Made by a program: the position numbers and the translations under genes | The notes under the pieces: model-generated | The model's input: only the letters and a program-made list of their open reading frames with translations | The model's database searches: none | What the model was told of the DNA's origin: nothing | Shown here: one piece after another, positions 43,653 through 52,283 of the stretch | Numbering within the stretch: the first letter of the stretch is position 1 | Layout: each line of letters starts with the position of its first letter | Assembly: GCF_000785435.2 (NCBI RefSeq) | Contig: NZ_JTDB02000009.1 | Span: forward strand, 62,001-126,000 | Length of the DNA stretch: 64,000 nt | Direction: 5' to 3' | Source: Paraburkholderia sacchari | GTDB lineage: Bacteria > Pseudomonadota > Gammaproteobacteria > Burkholderiales > Burkholderiaceae

Positions 43653-44099
43653 ATGCATGACATACTCGCGGGTTACGATGGCTCGGCTTCAGCACAGGGT
43701 GCAGTCCGCTTCGCAAAGAATCTCGCTGAAAAGGAAGGGGCGCGGCTGCACATTCTTACGGTTGCTCCTTTGCCCGATTGGGGGAAGCTGGCCTATGAGC
43801 GGCCTGAACTGATTGAGACCGAGAAACGTCACTGTCAGGACCTCATCACCGAGCTCAAGAGCGAGTTCGGGTCATCCGGAATCACTGTCCAATATGAGAC
43901 GGTTGTCGGGCATCCTGCCAAGGAACTGGTGCTGTATGCCGAGCGACATGGTATCGACCACGTAGTAGTAGGACATCGAGGACATACTGTCTTTGATCGT
44001 TGGCTGCTGGGTTCCGTCGCAAGGCAAGTGATTGCCTATGCGCCGTGCTCCGTCACCATCGTGCGCGACCGGAGTGCCGATCGCGGAAGCGAACATTGA
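43653..44099 (+). CDS. Universal stress protein, single domain
   Basis: The 148-residue protein is a single UspA fold: ILAGYDGSASAQGAV (start with the conserved Asp), LHILTVAP, VQYETVVGHPAKELV, and the ATP-binding loop VVGHRGHTVFDRWLLGSVARQVIAYAPCSVTIVR. The start at ATG 43653 follows GGAGG. No FNR box is visible upstream, unlike the Usp genes of the low-oxygen island. It is convergent to the DUF190 gene. Confidence 0.93.
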   Translation: MHDILAGYDGSASAQGAVRFAKNLAEKEGARLHILTVAPLPDWGKLAYERPELIETEKRHCQDLITELKSEFGSSGITVQYETVVGHPAKELVLYAERHGIDHVVVGHRGHTVFDRWLLGSVARQVIAYAPCSVTIVRDRSADRGSEH

Positions 44100-44138
44100 A
44101 TAGGTTACGAACCGGCTGGTCGAACTTTGGCGGCCCAC

Positions 44139-44477
44139 CTATGCTCCGCCGGAATCCCCGTCCTCCTCCCCGAGAATGCCGAACTCGACGGGGGTCTTCA
44201 CGTAAAAGAGATGCGCGCCCTCCGCGCGCAAACGTTCGAACAACCGATCGGCCTCATCGGTCGTGAGCGCCATAACGATCGACAGGGGCTGATCGGCTAA
44301 CTCGAAGAAACCCGCCGAGTGGATGCGGTGATGGTGCCCAACGCCCTCCGCCCCCGCATACACGGTCGCGCCGTGCAGCCCCATCTCCTTGGCGAGATGA
44401 ACAAGCCAGTCGGCAACCGGTTTGCCATGATGCCGGCGATCCTGCTGAGTAAAGAACGTAATTTGAAAGCCCTTCAT
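44139..44477 (-). CDS. DUF190 protein (PII-like fold)
   Basis: The 112-residue protein belongs to DUF190, a small PII-like ferredoxin fold: FQITFFTQQDRRHHGKPVADWLVHLAKEMGLHGATVYAGAEGVGHHHRIHSAGFFELADQPLSIVMALTTDEADRLFERL. The His-rich GVGHHHRIHSAGFFEL loop is the family signature. DUF190 genes commonly accompany crcB fluoride-channel genes, and a possible crcB end lies directly upstream (44490-44552). Role unknown; regulation of a fluoride exporter is a guess by association. Confidence 0.9.
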   Translation of the reverse strand: MKGFQITFFTQQDRRHHGKPVADWLVHLAKEMGLHGATVYAGAEGVGHHHRIHSAGFFELADQPLSIVMALTTDEADRLFERLRAEGAHLFYVKTPVEFGILGEEDGDSGGA

Positions 44478-44489
44478 GGCAATGCTCCC

Positions 44490-44552
44490 TCAGCGGGCGT
44501 TGATCCAGTGCCACGACGCGATGCCCGCCAGCGTCATGAGCAGCGAGCCCAT
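44490..44552 (-). pseudogene. Possible crcB (fluoride channel) 3' remnant
   Basis: A minus-strand frame ending in TGA at 44490 encodes MGSLLMTLAGIASWHWINAR, similar in pattern to the end of the last CrcB membrane helix (Gly-Ser, hydrophobic, Thr, Gly). The three other helices that should precede it are absent: upstream codons are polar and unrelated. It lies 12 bp before DUF190, the usual place of crcB. Length is too short for certainty. Confidence 0.4.
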
Positions 44553-44960
44553 TCCGGCGCAATCGGCTGCCCGGCGCGTTCCTTTCACGGGTTCGCAGGC
44601 ATCATCAGCCACTTGTGCGGCGCCGGACGCGCCCGCGCTTACTTCCGCCAATCGAACTCTGCGCTGAAAGGCCTCTTCATGTCCGTGGCGTCCATTTGCG
44701 GCTCATTGATGGCTCCATGTGGCCAGTCATCATCATAGACACGGCCGCACCGAATCGGGTAGCTCATTCGGACCGCAGGGGACCGTTTGCGGCCCGTTAC
44801 GGTCTTATGCCCATATAGGATTCGGTCCCCGATAGCAGTCACTAAACGCCTGAGTTATGTCGAAATCGGTGGCGGCATGTGTGCTGCGCTAATGGCATAT
44901 CATCGCCGCATCAAGTTCGTTTGCGTTCGACGGACAGTAAAATCGGGGATGAGGACGGCA
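44553..44960. other. Gap without recognisable gene
   Basis: No frame here has recognisable similarity. The segment separates the minus-strand DUF190 gene from a plus-strand gene and must contain the latter's promoter. It is less G+C-biased than the flanking regions, as is the following gene. Confidence 0.5.
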
Positions 44961-45614
44961 ATGAAGCTACTGCACGTGGTGATGGGCACAGCGGTTCTCT
45001 GGGGACTCGTCGGACAAGCCTTTGTTGTACGCGCTGAGCCGGGCGAAATAGAGTTCCACGGCCACGAAGAGGCCGAGCAGAATCGGCTAATTGATAAGCC
45101 GACACTCAATTCATCCCCGCAAAGGCTCGTCGTCATTAAAGGGCATAAGGACTCCAATCTTGAGTTGTGGTTCGAGCTTAGTTACACCACGCAGGCAAAA
45201 CAATGTCAGACACAAACGCTTGCTGGTCGTGTGATGGGAGCGCCAGATACTTCCCAGGAAGTCATTGATTGGCTCCGTGTTCCCGCCGGGCAGACAGAGT
45301 ACTCGGTGCGATTTTTTCTGGATCGCTATTTGCCAGGGCGCTGCAATTGGCGATCATTGGCACTTTTCCGCACTGTCTTCGATGCGGCTCAAGGTGCCAG
45401 ACCGGATGGTAAAAGTACAATCGTCGTTTTCAGGCCGGACGGAAGGCAGAGCACAGAAGTCACCTGGGTCTGTCGTCGCAAGCCAACTCAAGAATCTCGT
45501 GGCAAGGAAGCGTGGCTTACGTGCTCGACGGTCGGACCATTTTCACCGGAAACGACGATCATGTCGGATGAGGGGGGGCAGGTTGAGGCGAACTTTACAT
45601 TCGCACCGGATTGA
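44961..45614 (+). CDS. Hypothetical secreted protein, 217 aa
   Basis: I do not recognise this protein. It begins with a signal-peptide-like segment (MKLLHVVMGTAVLWGLVGQAFVVRAEPG). The mature part is hydrophilic, with a His/Glu-rich start (IEFHGHEEAEQNR), VDWLRV/FFLDRY segments and four cysteines (CQTQT, CNWRS, WVCRRK, LTCST) that could form two disulphides. ATG 44961 is preferred because GAGG precedes it; ATG 44949 is in frame. Codon use is clearly less G+C-biased than the surrounding genes, a sign of recent acquisition. No partner gene is evident. Confidence 0.6.
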   Translation: MKLLHVVMGTAVLWGLVGQAFVVRAEPGEIEFHGHEEAEQNRLIDKPTLNSSPQRLVVIKGHKDSNLELWFELSYTTQAKQCQTQTLAGRVMGAPDTSQEVIDWLRVPAGQTEYSVRFFLDRYLPGRCNWRSLALFRTVFDAAQGARPDGKSTIVVFRPDGRQSTEVTWVCRRKPTQESRGKEAWLTCSTVGPFSPETTIMSDEGGQVEANFTFAPD

Positions 45615-45727
45615 AGTGCGTCATTGGCGCGGACATGCCTCGTTTAGGCCCCGCAAAACCGATTCATTGAGAGGCCCGAAATCAACGCTTCACCGTGCGG
45701 TTGGAATTCCGTTATGGCGTGTCGCGC

Positions 45728-46102
45728 ATGGACCCGATTGACCATACTCGTTGCTACGGCGACCGACCGCTTCTGGCCGACTCTACTCATTCACAGAGAC
45801 ACCCGAAAGCAACCTTCGACGATTTCCGCTTTGTGGAGAATCGTCGAACTGGTGCTCTCGGCCAGAACTGGTCCTTCGCAGATATTTTGGCGGGACATTT
45901 GAATGTCGGCTCCACTCAGCCAGGAGACTTTCGTCTATCACTCATTGCCACTCCGCGCGACTGGGGCCTGAAAGACGGTTCGGCGGTGCGCTTCGAAAGC
46001 GTCGACGTGTTCGAGTTCGACGTCGCGGGGCTCATTGAACGGATGATCATCGTCTACGATACCTATCCGATTCGCAGTACGGTCGGCGACAAGTACTCGT
46101 AG
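45728..46102 (+). CDS. SnoaL/NTF2-like fragment, 124 aa
   Basis: The frame encodes a protein whose C-terminal half, GSAVRFESVDVFEFDVAGLIERMIIVYDTYPIR, resembles the last strands of SnoaL/NTF2-like domains (a 'xFEFDxxGLIxxMxxxYDT' pattern). The N-terminal half is less clear and the usual first helix and strand are not visible, so the gene may be shortened at its 5' end. The start is uncertain: ATG 45728 is used, GTG 45695 is possible, and neither has a strong ribosome-binding site. Codon use is atypical for the window. Confidence 0.45.
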   Translation: MDPIDHTRCYGDRPLLADSTHSQRHPKATFDDFRFVENRRTGALGQNWSFADILAGHLNVGSTQPGDFRLSLIATPRDWGLKDGSAVRFESVDVFEFDVAGLIERMIIVYDTYPIRSTVGDKYS

Positions 46103-46187
46103 CCGGATCGATGTGGGCCTGTTTCGGGCGACATTCTTCGCGGGACGCCGCCCGATACGGAAGGCGGGCGTTAATCCACGAAGAGCC

Positions 46188-46219
46188 AAAAAAAATGGTC
46201 GGGACGACCCCAGCCATTT
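46188..46219 (-). terminator. Intrinsic terminator of the GntR regulator gene
   Basis: GGTCG (46197-46201) and CGACC (46205-46209) pair, with outer AAAATGG and CCATTTT arms able to extend the structure; on the minus strand the stem is followed by eight T (46195-46188). It lies 31 bp downstream of the regulator stop. Confidence 0.75.
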
Positions 46220-46249
46220 TCTTCACCCGCAACACAAGCAAAGGCCCGC

Positions 46250-46978
46250 TCAGCCACTCACCTCATTAGCACGCCTCAACCGCTCCCGGCTATTCGACAA
46301 ATGCATACGCATCGCCGCACGTGCGCCTTGCGCATCGTGCCGGGAAATCGCTTCAAAAATACTCTCATGTTCGAGATTAACGAGCGACAGATACGCATCA
46401 GGATCGGCGCGCGCGATACCCGCCGAGTCGAGCCGGTTGCGCGGAATCAGCGCGCTGCCCATCTGCGAGAGGATGTCGACGAAATAGCGATTGCCGGTGG
46501 CGCGCGCCACCGAGACATGAAACTGCAAATCGGCGTCCACACTATCGTGCCCGTTATGGCGCGAGGTTTCGATCGCATCGAGCGCGGCGCGAATGCGCGC
46601 GAGGTCGTCCGGCTTCGCGCGCTGTGCGGCGAGTCCCGCGCATTCCGTTTCGAGGCTGATGCGCAATTCAAGAATCGACAACACGTCGCGCAACGTCGTG
46701 GCGGGCACGACGGCGATGCCGAGCTTTTCGCGCGGCGGTTCGAGCACGAAGCTGCCGATGCCGTGCCGCGTTTCGATAATCTTGCCGGCCTGCAGGCGCG
46801 AAATGGCTTCGCGAATCACGGTGCGGCTCACGCTGAGCGTGTGCATCAGTTGCGATTCGGTCGGGAGTTTGTCGCCGGGGTTCAGCGCCTTGGCGGCAAT
46901 CTGCTCGGTGACATGGTTGACGACTAGCTCGGCAAGATTGCGTGCGCGTCGTGGCGGAGGCGCGATTGGTGTGGCCAT
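46250..46978 (-). CDS. GntR-family regulator, FadR/FCD subgroup
   Basis: The 242-residue protein has an N-terminal winged helix (RNLAELVVNHVTEQIAAKALNPGDKLPTESQLMHTLSVSRTVIREAISRLQAGKIIETRHGIGSFV) and an all-helical FCD ligand domain with the metal-binding set Asp/His in DADLQFHVSVARATGN, and His in LEHESIFEAI and MRMHLSNSRERL. FCD regulators of this type control hexuronate and aldarate genes. It is the best candidate for binding the 18-bp operators found upstream of the dehydrogenase, kdgD/garD and TRAP genes. The start at 46978 (MATPIAPP) fits the family; 14 more codons are open upstream. Confidence 0.92.
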   Translation of the reverse strand: MATPIAPPPRRARNLAELVVNHVTEQIAAKALNPGDKLPTESQLMHTLSVSRTVIREAISRLQAGKIIETRHGIGSFVLEPPREKLGIAVVPATTLRDVLSILELRISLETECAGLAAQRAKPDDLARIRAALDAIETSRHNGHDSVDADLQFHVSVARATGNRYFVDILSQMGSALIPRNRLDSAGIARADPDAYLSLVNLEHESIFEAISRHDAQGARAAMRMHLSNSRERLRRANEVSG

Positions 46979-47045
46979 CGAATACGCCCCTTGAGCGGAA
47001 ATTGGCAGAGGTCTCTGCACGGGATTATACCGATGCGATGACTGC

Positions 47046-48395
47046 TCAAATCGCCCGCAACTCGACGCGCCGGATGTCTTTCACGATCACGAGATAGCTG
47101 AACACCGTGATCAGCGCATTCGCGCCGACGAACACGAGCGCGCCGTTGAACGAGCCCGTGTTGGCGACCAGATAGCCGATCACGATGGGCGTGACGATGC
47201 CGGCCACGTTGCCGAACATGTTGAAGATCGCGCCCGAGAGGCCCAGCGCTTCCTTCGGCGCCGTATCGGCCACCACGGCCCAGCCAAGCGCACCGATGCC
47301 CTTGCCGAAGAACGCGAGCGACATCAGCGCGACGACGATCCAGTCGGTCGAGACATAGTTGCAGCCGATGATGCAGGTCGACAGCAGCATGCCGCCCACG
47401 ATCGGCACCTTGCGCGCGAGCGTGAGCGATGCGCCGCGCCGGATCAGCCCATCCGAGATCAGGCCGCCGAGCACGCCGCCGGAAAAGCCGCAGATTGCCG
47501 GCAGCGAAGCGATGAGGCCGGCGTGCAGGATCGTCATGCCGCGCGCCTGCACGAGGTAGATCGGAAACCAGGTGAGGAAGAAGTAGGTCAGCACGTTGAT
47601 GCAGTACTGCGCGAGATAGACGCCGAGCAGCATGCGGTTGCTGAGCAGTTGGCGGAACAGCGTCCAGCCGACGGTTTTTTCGACGTCGTCGGAGCGAGTC
47701 TTGCGCGCGCCGCTCACGAGGCCGCCGCCTTGCTCGATGTAGTCGAGTTCGGCGCGCGAGACGCGCGGGTGGGCGGCTGGGTCTTTCATGAACATCAGCC
47801 ACGTGAGCGCGAGCAGCAGCCCGAGCGCGCCCATCACCACATAGACCGTCTGCCAGCCGAACGCGTGCGTGATCCATGCCATCAGCGGCGTGAACACCAC
47901 GGCGGCGAAGTACTGCGCGGCGTTGAAAATGGCCGATGCGGTGCCGCGCTCGTTGGTCGGGAACCAGCTCGCGACCACTTTCGCGTTGGCCGGGAACGCC
48001 GGCGATTCCGCTGCGCCCATCGCGAACCGCAGCACGAACAGCGCGGCCACCGCGGCGCCCGCGCTGCCCAGCAGGCCGATCGAGCTTTGCAGCAGCGTGA
48101 ACAGCGACCACGAGAAAATGCTGGCCGCGTACACGCGCCGCGCGCCGAAGCGGTCGAGCAGCCAGCCGGCCGGCAGTTGCGAGAGCACGTAGGCCCAGCT
48201 GAAGGCGGAGAAGATGTAGCCCATGCGAATCGCGTCGAGGCTGAACGCGGCGCGCATTGCGGAGCCCGTGACCGAGAGGGTCGCGCGGTCGGCGTAGTTG
48301 AGCGTGGTGATCAGAAAGATCAGCGCCAGGATCGCGTAGCGAACCCGGGTGCGCGCGACGGCGCTGGCGGAACTGGCCGTGCGGCTCATGTTCAT
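47046..48395 (-). CDS. MFS transporter, glucarate/galactarate type
   Basis: The 449-residue carrier belongs to the anion:cation symporter (GudP/GarP-like) group: FLITTLNYADRATLSVTG in span 1, GYIFSAFSWAYVLSQLPAGWLLDRFGARRVY in spans 2-3, GAAESPAFPANAKVVASWFPTNERGTASAIFNAAQY in spans 4-5 and LTYFFLTWFPIYLVQARGM in span 7. These carriers import D-glucarate or D-galactarate. The neighbours encode the matching catabolic enzymes. It is 154 bp downstream of kdgD on the same strand and probably co-transcribed. Confidence 0.92.
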   Translation of the reverse strand: MNMSRTASSASAVARTRVRYAILALIFLITTLNYADRATLSVTGSAMRAAFSLDAIRMGYIFSAFSWAYVLSQLPAGWLLDRFGARRVYAASIFSWSLFTLLQSSIGLLGSAGAAVAALFVLRFAMGAAESPAFPANAKVVASWFPTNERGTASAIFNAAQYFAAVVFTPLMAWITHAFGWQTVYVVMGALGLLLALTWLMFMKDPAAHPRVSRAELDYIEQGGGLVSGARKTRSDDVEKTVGWTLFRQLLSNRMLLGVYLAQYCINVLTYFFLTWFPIYLVQARGMTILHAGLIASLPAICGFSGGVLGGLISDGLIRRGASLTLARKVPIVGGMLLSTCIIGCNYVSTDWIVVALMSLAFFGKGIGALGWAVVADTAPKEALGLSGAIFNMFGNVAGIVTPIVIGYLVANTGSFNGALVFVGANALITVFSYLVIVKDIRRVELRAI

Positions 48396-48549
48396 GGTTG
48401 TCTCCTGAATGATGCGGCAGGGGAGCGCTCTGCACGCCCGGCGGCGTTGCCGGGCTGGGCGCTCATGACGGGACCGTCTGCGCGGTCCTCGTCTTTCCGT
48501 TTGGCTGGCGGCGCGCGTGTGCGTGTCTGCAGCGCGCCGCCGCGGGGGC

Positions 48550-49467
48550 TTACTGCGCTCCGAGCTTGCGAATCAGCGCGTCGAGCTGTTCCATTTCTTC
48601 GCCGGTCAGGTCGGTGAGCGGTGCGCGCACCGGACCCGCGCTGTGGCCCACGAGCTTCGCGCCCGCCTTGACGATGCTGACCGCGTAGCCCGCGCGGCGG
48701 TTGCGGATCTTCAGGTACGGCAGGAAGAATTCGTCGATCAGCTTGCCGGTGGTGGCGTGGTCGTCGGCGGCGATGGCGCGGTAGAAGTCCATCGCGGTCT
48801 TCGGAATGAAGTTGAACACCGCCGACGAGTACACCGGCACGCCGAGCGCCTTGTACGCGGCGGCGTAGACTTCGGCGGTCGGCAGGCCGCCCAGGTACGA
48901 GAAGCGCTCGCCCAGGCGGCGGCGGATCGTCACCATGTTTTCGATCTCGCCCACGCCGTCCTTGAAGCCGATCAGGTTCGGGCAGCGCTCGGCCAGAATC
49001 TCCAGCATGTCGGCGTTGAGCTTCGAGTTCGCGCGGTTGTAGATGATGACGCCCAGGTTCGGCACGGCCTTGCAGACCTGTTCCGCGTGCGCGGCGATGC
49101 CTTCCTGGCTGGCTTCGGTCAGGTAGTGCGGCATCAGCAGGATGCCTTGCGCGCCCTGGCGCTCGGCTTCCTTCGCGTAGGCAATCGCGACGCGGGTCGG
49201 GCCGCCCGCGCCCGCGAGAATCGGCACCTTGCCCTTGCAGACTTCGGCGGCGGTGCGCACGACCTTCGAGTAATCGTCGTGCGTGAGCGAGAAGAATTCG
49301 CCCGTGCCGCCGGCCACGAACAGCGCGGAAGCGCCGTACGGCGCCAGCCATTCGAGGCGCTCGGCGTAGGTATCGGCGCGGAAATCGCCTTGTGCGTCGA
49401 AGTCGGTCACGGGGAAGGACAGGAGGCCTTCCGAAACGATCTGCTTGAGTTCTTGCGGTGTCGTCAT
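48550..49467 (-). CDS. kdgD: 5-dehydro-4-deoxyglucarate dehydratase
   Basis: The 305-residue enzyme is of the DHDPS/NAL aldolase superfamily and converts 5-keto-4-deoxy-D-glucarate to alpha-ketoglutarate semialdehyde, water and CO2. GLLSFPVTDFDAQGDF, FVAGGTGEFFSLTHDDY, LLMPHYLTEASQEGI, VIIYNRANSKL (catalytic Tyr) and LIGFKDGVGEIE (Schiff-base Lys) are characteristic. ATG 49467 is chosen by family start. Operators at 49578-49595 and 49677-49694 lie in the gap to the divergent garD, so both units are probably derepressed together. Confidence 0.95.
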   Translation of the reverse strand: MTTPQELKQIVSEGLLSFPVTDFDAQGDFRADTYAERLEWLAPYGASALFVAGGTGEFFSLTHDDYSKVVRTAAEVCKGKVPILAGAGGPTRVAIAYAKEAERQGAQGILLMPHYLTEASQEGIAAHAEQVCKAVPNLGVIIYNRANSKLNADMLEILAERCPNLIGFKDGVGEIENMVTIRRRLGERFSYLGGLPTAEVYAAAYKALGVPVYSSAVFNFIPKTAMDFYRAIAADDHATTGKLIDEFFLPYLKIRNRRAGYAVSIVKAGAKLVGHSAGPVRAPLTDLTGEEMEQLDALIRKLGAQ

Positions 49468-49577
49468 GTGAATATCCAGAAGCGGTATGTTTCGGTGGGT
49501 CGGCTGGGCCGGGTCGCATCGACTGGTGGGCCGGAGGTCCGACAAGTAGCGATTCGTTGAGTAAATATCGAATACTT

Positions 49578-49595
49578 ATACGTCATCGTACAACA
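49578..49595. promoter_or_regulatory. Hexuronate-regulon operator upstream of kdgD
   Basis: ATACGTCATCGTACAACA is taken as the reference copy of the 18-bp motif. It lies 111 bp upstream of the kdgD ATG, in the kdgD-garD divergent gap. Confidence 0.75.
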
Positions 49596-49676
49596 ATGAA
49601 TTCCGGAATTCAACGGGGGATTCGTGGCGAGTGGTGCGCCGTAGGGTAAATACTGGGCGTTGTGGTTAACGGCTTA

Positions 49677-49694
49677 TGTTGTATGATGACGTAT
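49677..49694. promoter_or_regulatory. Hexuronate-regulon operator upstream of garD
   Basis: TGTTGTATGATGACGTAT is the reverse complement of the motif with one mismatch. It lies 54 bp upstream of the garD ATG, inverted relative to the copy at 49578. Confidence 0.75.
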
Positions 49695-49748
49695 GAATAA
49701 GTGGCGCAGCAAGCCGACAGTGCCGACAGCGCCTTGAGGATCGATGCA

Positions 49749-51338
49749 ATGGAACACACTCCGCTCTACATACGCGTTCACCCCAACGACAACGTCGCGA
49801 TCGTCGTCAACGACGGCGGCCTGGGCGAGGGCGCGGTCTTTGCCGACGGCCTCAGGCTGCGCGAGCGCGTGCCGCAAGGGCACAAGGTTGCGCTGGCCGA
49901 TCTGGCCGAGGGCGACGAAGTCATCCGCTACAACGTCGTGATCGGCTACGCGCTGAAGGCGCTGCCCAAGGGCAGCTGGATCAACGAGCACATGATCCGC
50001 ATGCCCAGCCCGCCCGGGCTCGAAGACCTGCCCATCGCCACCATCAAGGCGCCGGAGATGGCGCCGCTCGACGGCTACACGTTCGAGGGTTATCGCAACG
50101 CCGACGGTTCGGTCGGCACGCGCAACATCCTCGCGATCACGACCACCGTGCAGTGCGTGGCCGACGTGGTTCAGCACGCGGTCACGCGCATCAAGGCGGA
50201 ACTGCTGCCGAAGTACCCGAACGTCGACGATGTCGTGAGCCTCGGCCACACTTACGGCTGCGGCGTCGCCATCGACGCGCCCGACGCGATGGTGCCGATC
50301 CGCACCGTGCGCAACATCGCGCTGAATCCGAACTTCGGCGGCGAGGTGATGATCGTGAGCCTCGGCTGCGAGAAGCTGCAGCCCGAGCGCCTGATGCCGC
50401 CGGGCACGATCCCGATCGCGGCGGCCGCGAACGCGGACGACATTGCCGATATCGGCGACGTTGCGGCGGACCATAACGGCGACGTCGTGGTGTTGCAGGA
50501 CGAAGCGCACGTGGGCTTCCAGTCGATGATCGAGTCGATCATGCGCATGGCCGAGGGCCATCTCAAGCGTCTGAACAACCGCCGCCGCGAAACCTGCCCG
50601 GCCTCCGATCTCGTGGTGGGCGTGCAGTGCGGCGGCAGCGATGCATTCTCGGGGCTGACCGCGAACCCGGCCGTCGGCTTCGCCGCCGACCTGCTCGTGC
50701 GCGCGGGGGCGACGGTGATGTTCTCGGAAGTCACTGAAGTGCGCGACGGCGTCGACCAGCTCACGGCGCGCGCGGCCAATCCCGAGGTGGCCGCGGCGAT
50801 CATCCGCGAAATGCAGTGGTACGACGATTATCTGAAGCGCGGCGGCGCCGACCGCAGCGCGAACACGACGCCCGGCAACAAGAAGGGCGGTTTGTCGAAC
50901 ATCGTCGAAAAGGCGATGGGCTCGATCATCAAGTCGGGCAACTCGGCGATCTCGGGCGTGCTGTCGCCGGGCGAGAAGGTGCGGCAGAAGGGCCTGATTT
51001 ATGCGGCGACGCCGGCGAGCGACTTCATCTGCGGCACGCTGCAGCTGGCCTCGGGCATCACGCTGCACGTGTTCACGACGGGCCGCGGCACGCCGTACAG
51101 CCTCGCCGAAGTGCCCGTCATCAAGGTGGCCACACGCTCGGATCTCGCGCGCCGCTGGCACGATCTGATGGACATTAACGCGGGCACCATCGCGACTGGC
51201 CAGGCCAGCATCGAAGACGTGGGCTGGGAACTGTTCCGCCTGATGCTCGACGTGGCGAGCGGGCGCAAACAGACCTGCGCCGAGAAGCTCAAGCTTCATA
51301 ACGCGCTCGCGCTGTTCAATCCGGCGCCGGTGACCTGA
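49749..51338 (+). CDS. garD: Galactarate dehydratase
   Basis: The 529-residue enzyme of the UxaA/GarD family dehydrates D-galactarate to 5-keto-4-deoxy-D-glucarate. It has an N-terminal SAF-like domain (about 1-85; VAIVVNDGGLGEGAVF, QGHKVALADL), a Ser-rich hinge, GYRNADGSVGTRNILAITTTVQCV, SLGHTYGCGVAIDAPDA, GCEKLQPERLMP, VGVQCGGSDAFSGLTANPAVG and PGNKKGGLSNIVEKAMGSIIKSG. The length is close to that of characterised GarD. ATG 49749 is followed by the conserved start MEHTPLYIRVH. It leads an operon with uronate dehydrogenase and a lactonase. Confidence 0.95.
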   Translation: MEHTPLYIRVHPNDNVAIVVNDGGLGEGAVFADGLRLRERVPQGHKVALADLAEGDEVIRYNVVIGYALKALPKGSWINEHMIRMPSPPGLEDLPIATIKAPEMAPLDGYTFEGYRNADGSVGTRNILAITTTVQCVADVVQHAVTRIKAELLPKYPNVDDVVSLGHTYGCGVAIDAPDAMVPIRTVRNIALNPNFGGEVMIVSLGCEKLQPERLMPPGTIPIAAAANADDIADIGDVAADHNGDVVVLQDEAHVGFQSMIESIMRMAEGHLKRLNNRRRETCPASDLVVGVQCGGSDAFSGLTANPAVGFAADLLVRAGATVMFSEVTEVRDGVDQLTARAANPEVAAAIIREMQWYDDYLKRGGADRSANTTPGNKKGGLSNIVEKAMGSIIKSGNSAISGVLSPGEKVRQKGLIYAATPASDFICGTLQLASGITLHVFTTGRGTPYSLAEVPVIKVATRSDLARRWHDLMDINAGTIATGQASIEDVGWELFRLMLDVASGRKQTCAEKLKLHNALALFNPAPVT

Positions 51339-51407
51339 GCGGCGTTTCGCTTTCTCGCGAGTTGATCCAGCGAACTTCACCAACCTCATTCACAGAAGCA
51401 AAACGAC

Positions 51408-52283
51408 ATGACCGATTCGAACGATTTGAGCGTTAGCCGCTCCGCGGCAAGGAAGCCGTTCCGCCGCCTGCTTCTTACCGGCGCGGCGGGCAATCTCGGC
51501 AAGCAGTTGCGCGGCGCGCTCGCCGACTGGGCCGATATCGTGCGCGTGTCCGACATTGCGCCGCTCGGCGAAGTGGCCGCGCACGAAGAAGCCGCCATCG
51601 TCGATCTCGCCGATGCAGCGGCCGTGCACGCGCTGCTCGAAGGCGTGGACGCCGTGGTGCATCTCGGCGGCATTTCCGTCGAAGCGCCGTTCGAGGACTT
51701 GCTCGAAGCGAACATTCGCGGCCTCTACAACCTGTATTCGTCGGCGCAGAAGCAGGGCGTGAAGCGCATCGTCTACGCAAGCTCGAATCATGCGGTGGGT
51801 TTTCATCCGGTGACCTCGGTGCTCGATGCCGATGCGCCGCTGCGCCCCGATGGCCTGTACGGCGTCACGAAGTGCTTCGGCGAATCGCTGTCGCGCTACT
51901 ACTTCGACCGCTTCGGTCTCGAGACCGTGTGTCTGCGGATCGGCTCGTCGTTCGAGCAGCCGAAGTCGGCGCGCATGCTCGTCACGTATCTGAGCTATCG
52001 CGACTTCATCGAACTCGTGCGCTGCTCGCTGTTCACCAACCGCGTCGGCCATGCGATCGTCTACGGCGTATCGAACAATCGCATTTCGTGGGTGGACAAC
52101 AGCAAGGCCGCGTTCCTCGGCTTCCGGCCGAAGGACAGCTCCGAACCGTTCGAGCATCTGTTTCCGGCTGGCGCGCCCGACGCGCGCTTCGACGATCCGA
52201 CCCAGCTTTACCAGGGCGGCCCGTTCGTGCTTGCCGGACCGATGGAGCCGAAGCGCAACAACGCGGCGGGTGAGTCCAGATGA
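51408..52283 (+). CDS. udh: Uronate dehydrogenase
   Basis: The 291-residue NAD-dependent SDR/epimerase-type enzyme oxidises D-galacturonate or D-glucuronate to the aldarolactone. LLLTGAAGNLGKQLRG is the NAD loop, VVHLGGISVEAPFEDLLEANIRG and YASSNHAVGFHP hold catalytic Ser, DGLYGVTKCFGESLSRYYFDRFGLETVCLRIGS holds the Tyr-x-x-x-Lys, and SWVDNSKAAFLGFRPKDSSE is typical for Udh. The frame begins with a 19-residue N-terminal extension relative to the shortest members. Its TGA overlaps the lactonase ATG (ATGA), coupling the two steps. Confidence 0.95.
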   Translation: MTDSNDLSVSRSAARKPFRRLLLTGAAGNLGKQLRGALADWADIVRVSDIAPLGEVAAHEEAAIVDLADAAAVHALLEGVDAVVHLGGISVEAPFEDLLEANIRGLYNLYSSAQKQGVKRIVYASSNHAVGFHPVTSVLDADAPLRPDGLYGVTKCFGESLSRYYFDRFGLETVCLRIGSSFEQPKSARMLVTYLSYRDFIELVRCSLFTNRVGHAIVYGVSNNRISWVDNSKAAFLGFRPKDSSEPFEHLFPAGAPDARFDDPTQLYQGGPFVLAGPMEPKRNNAAGESR

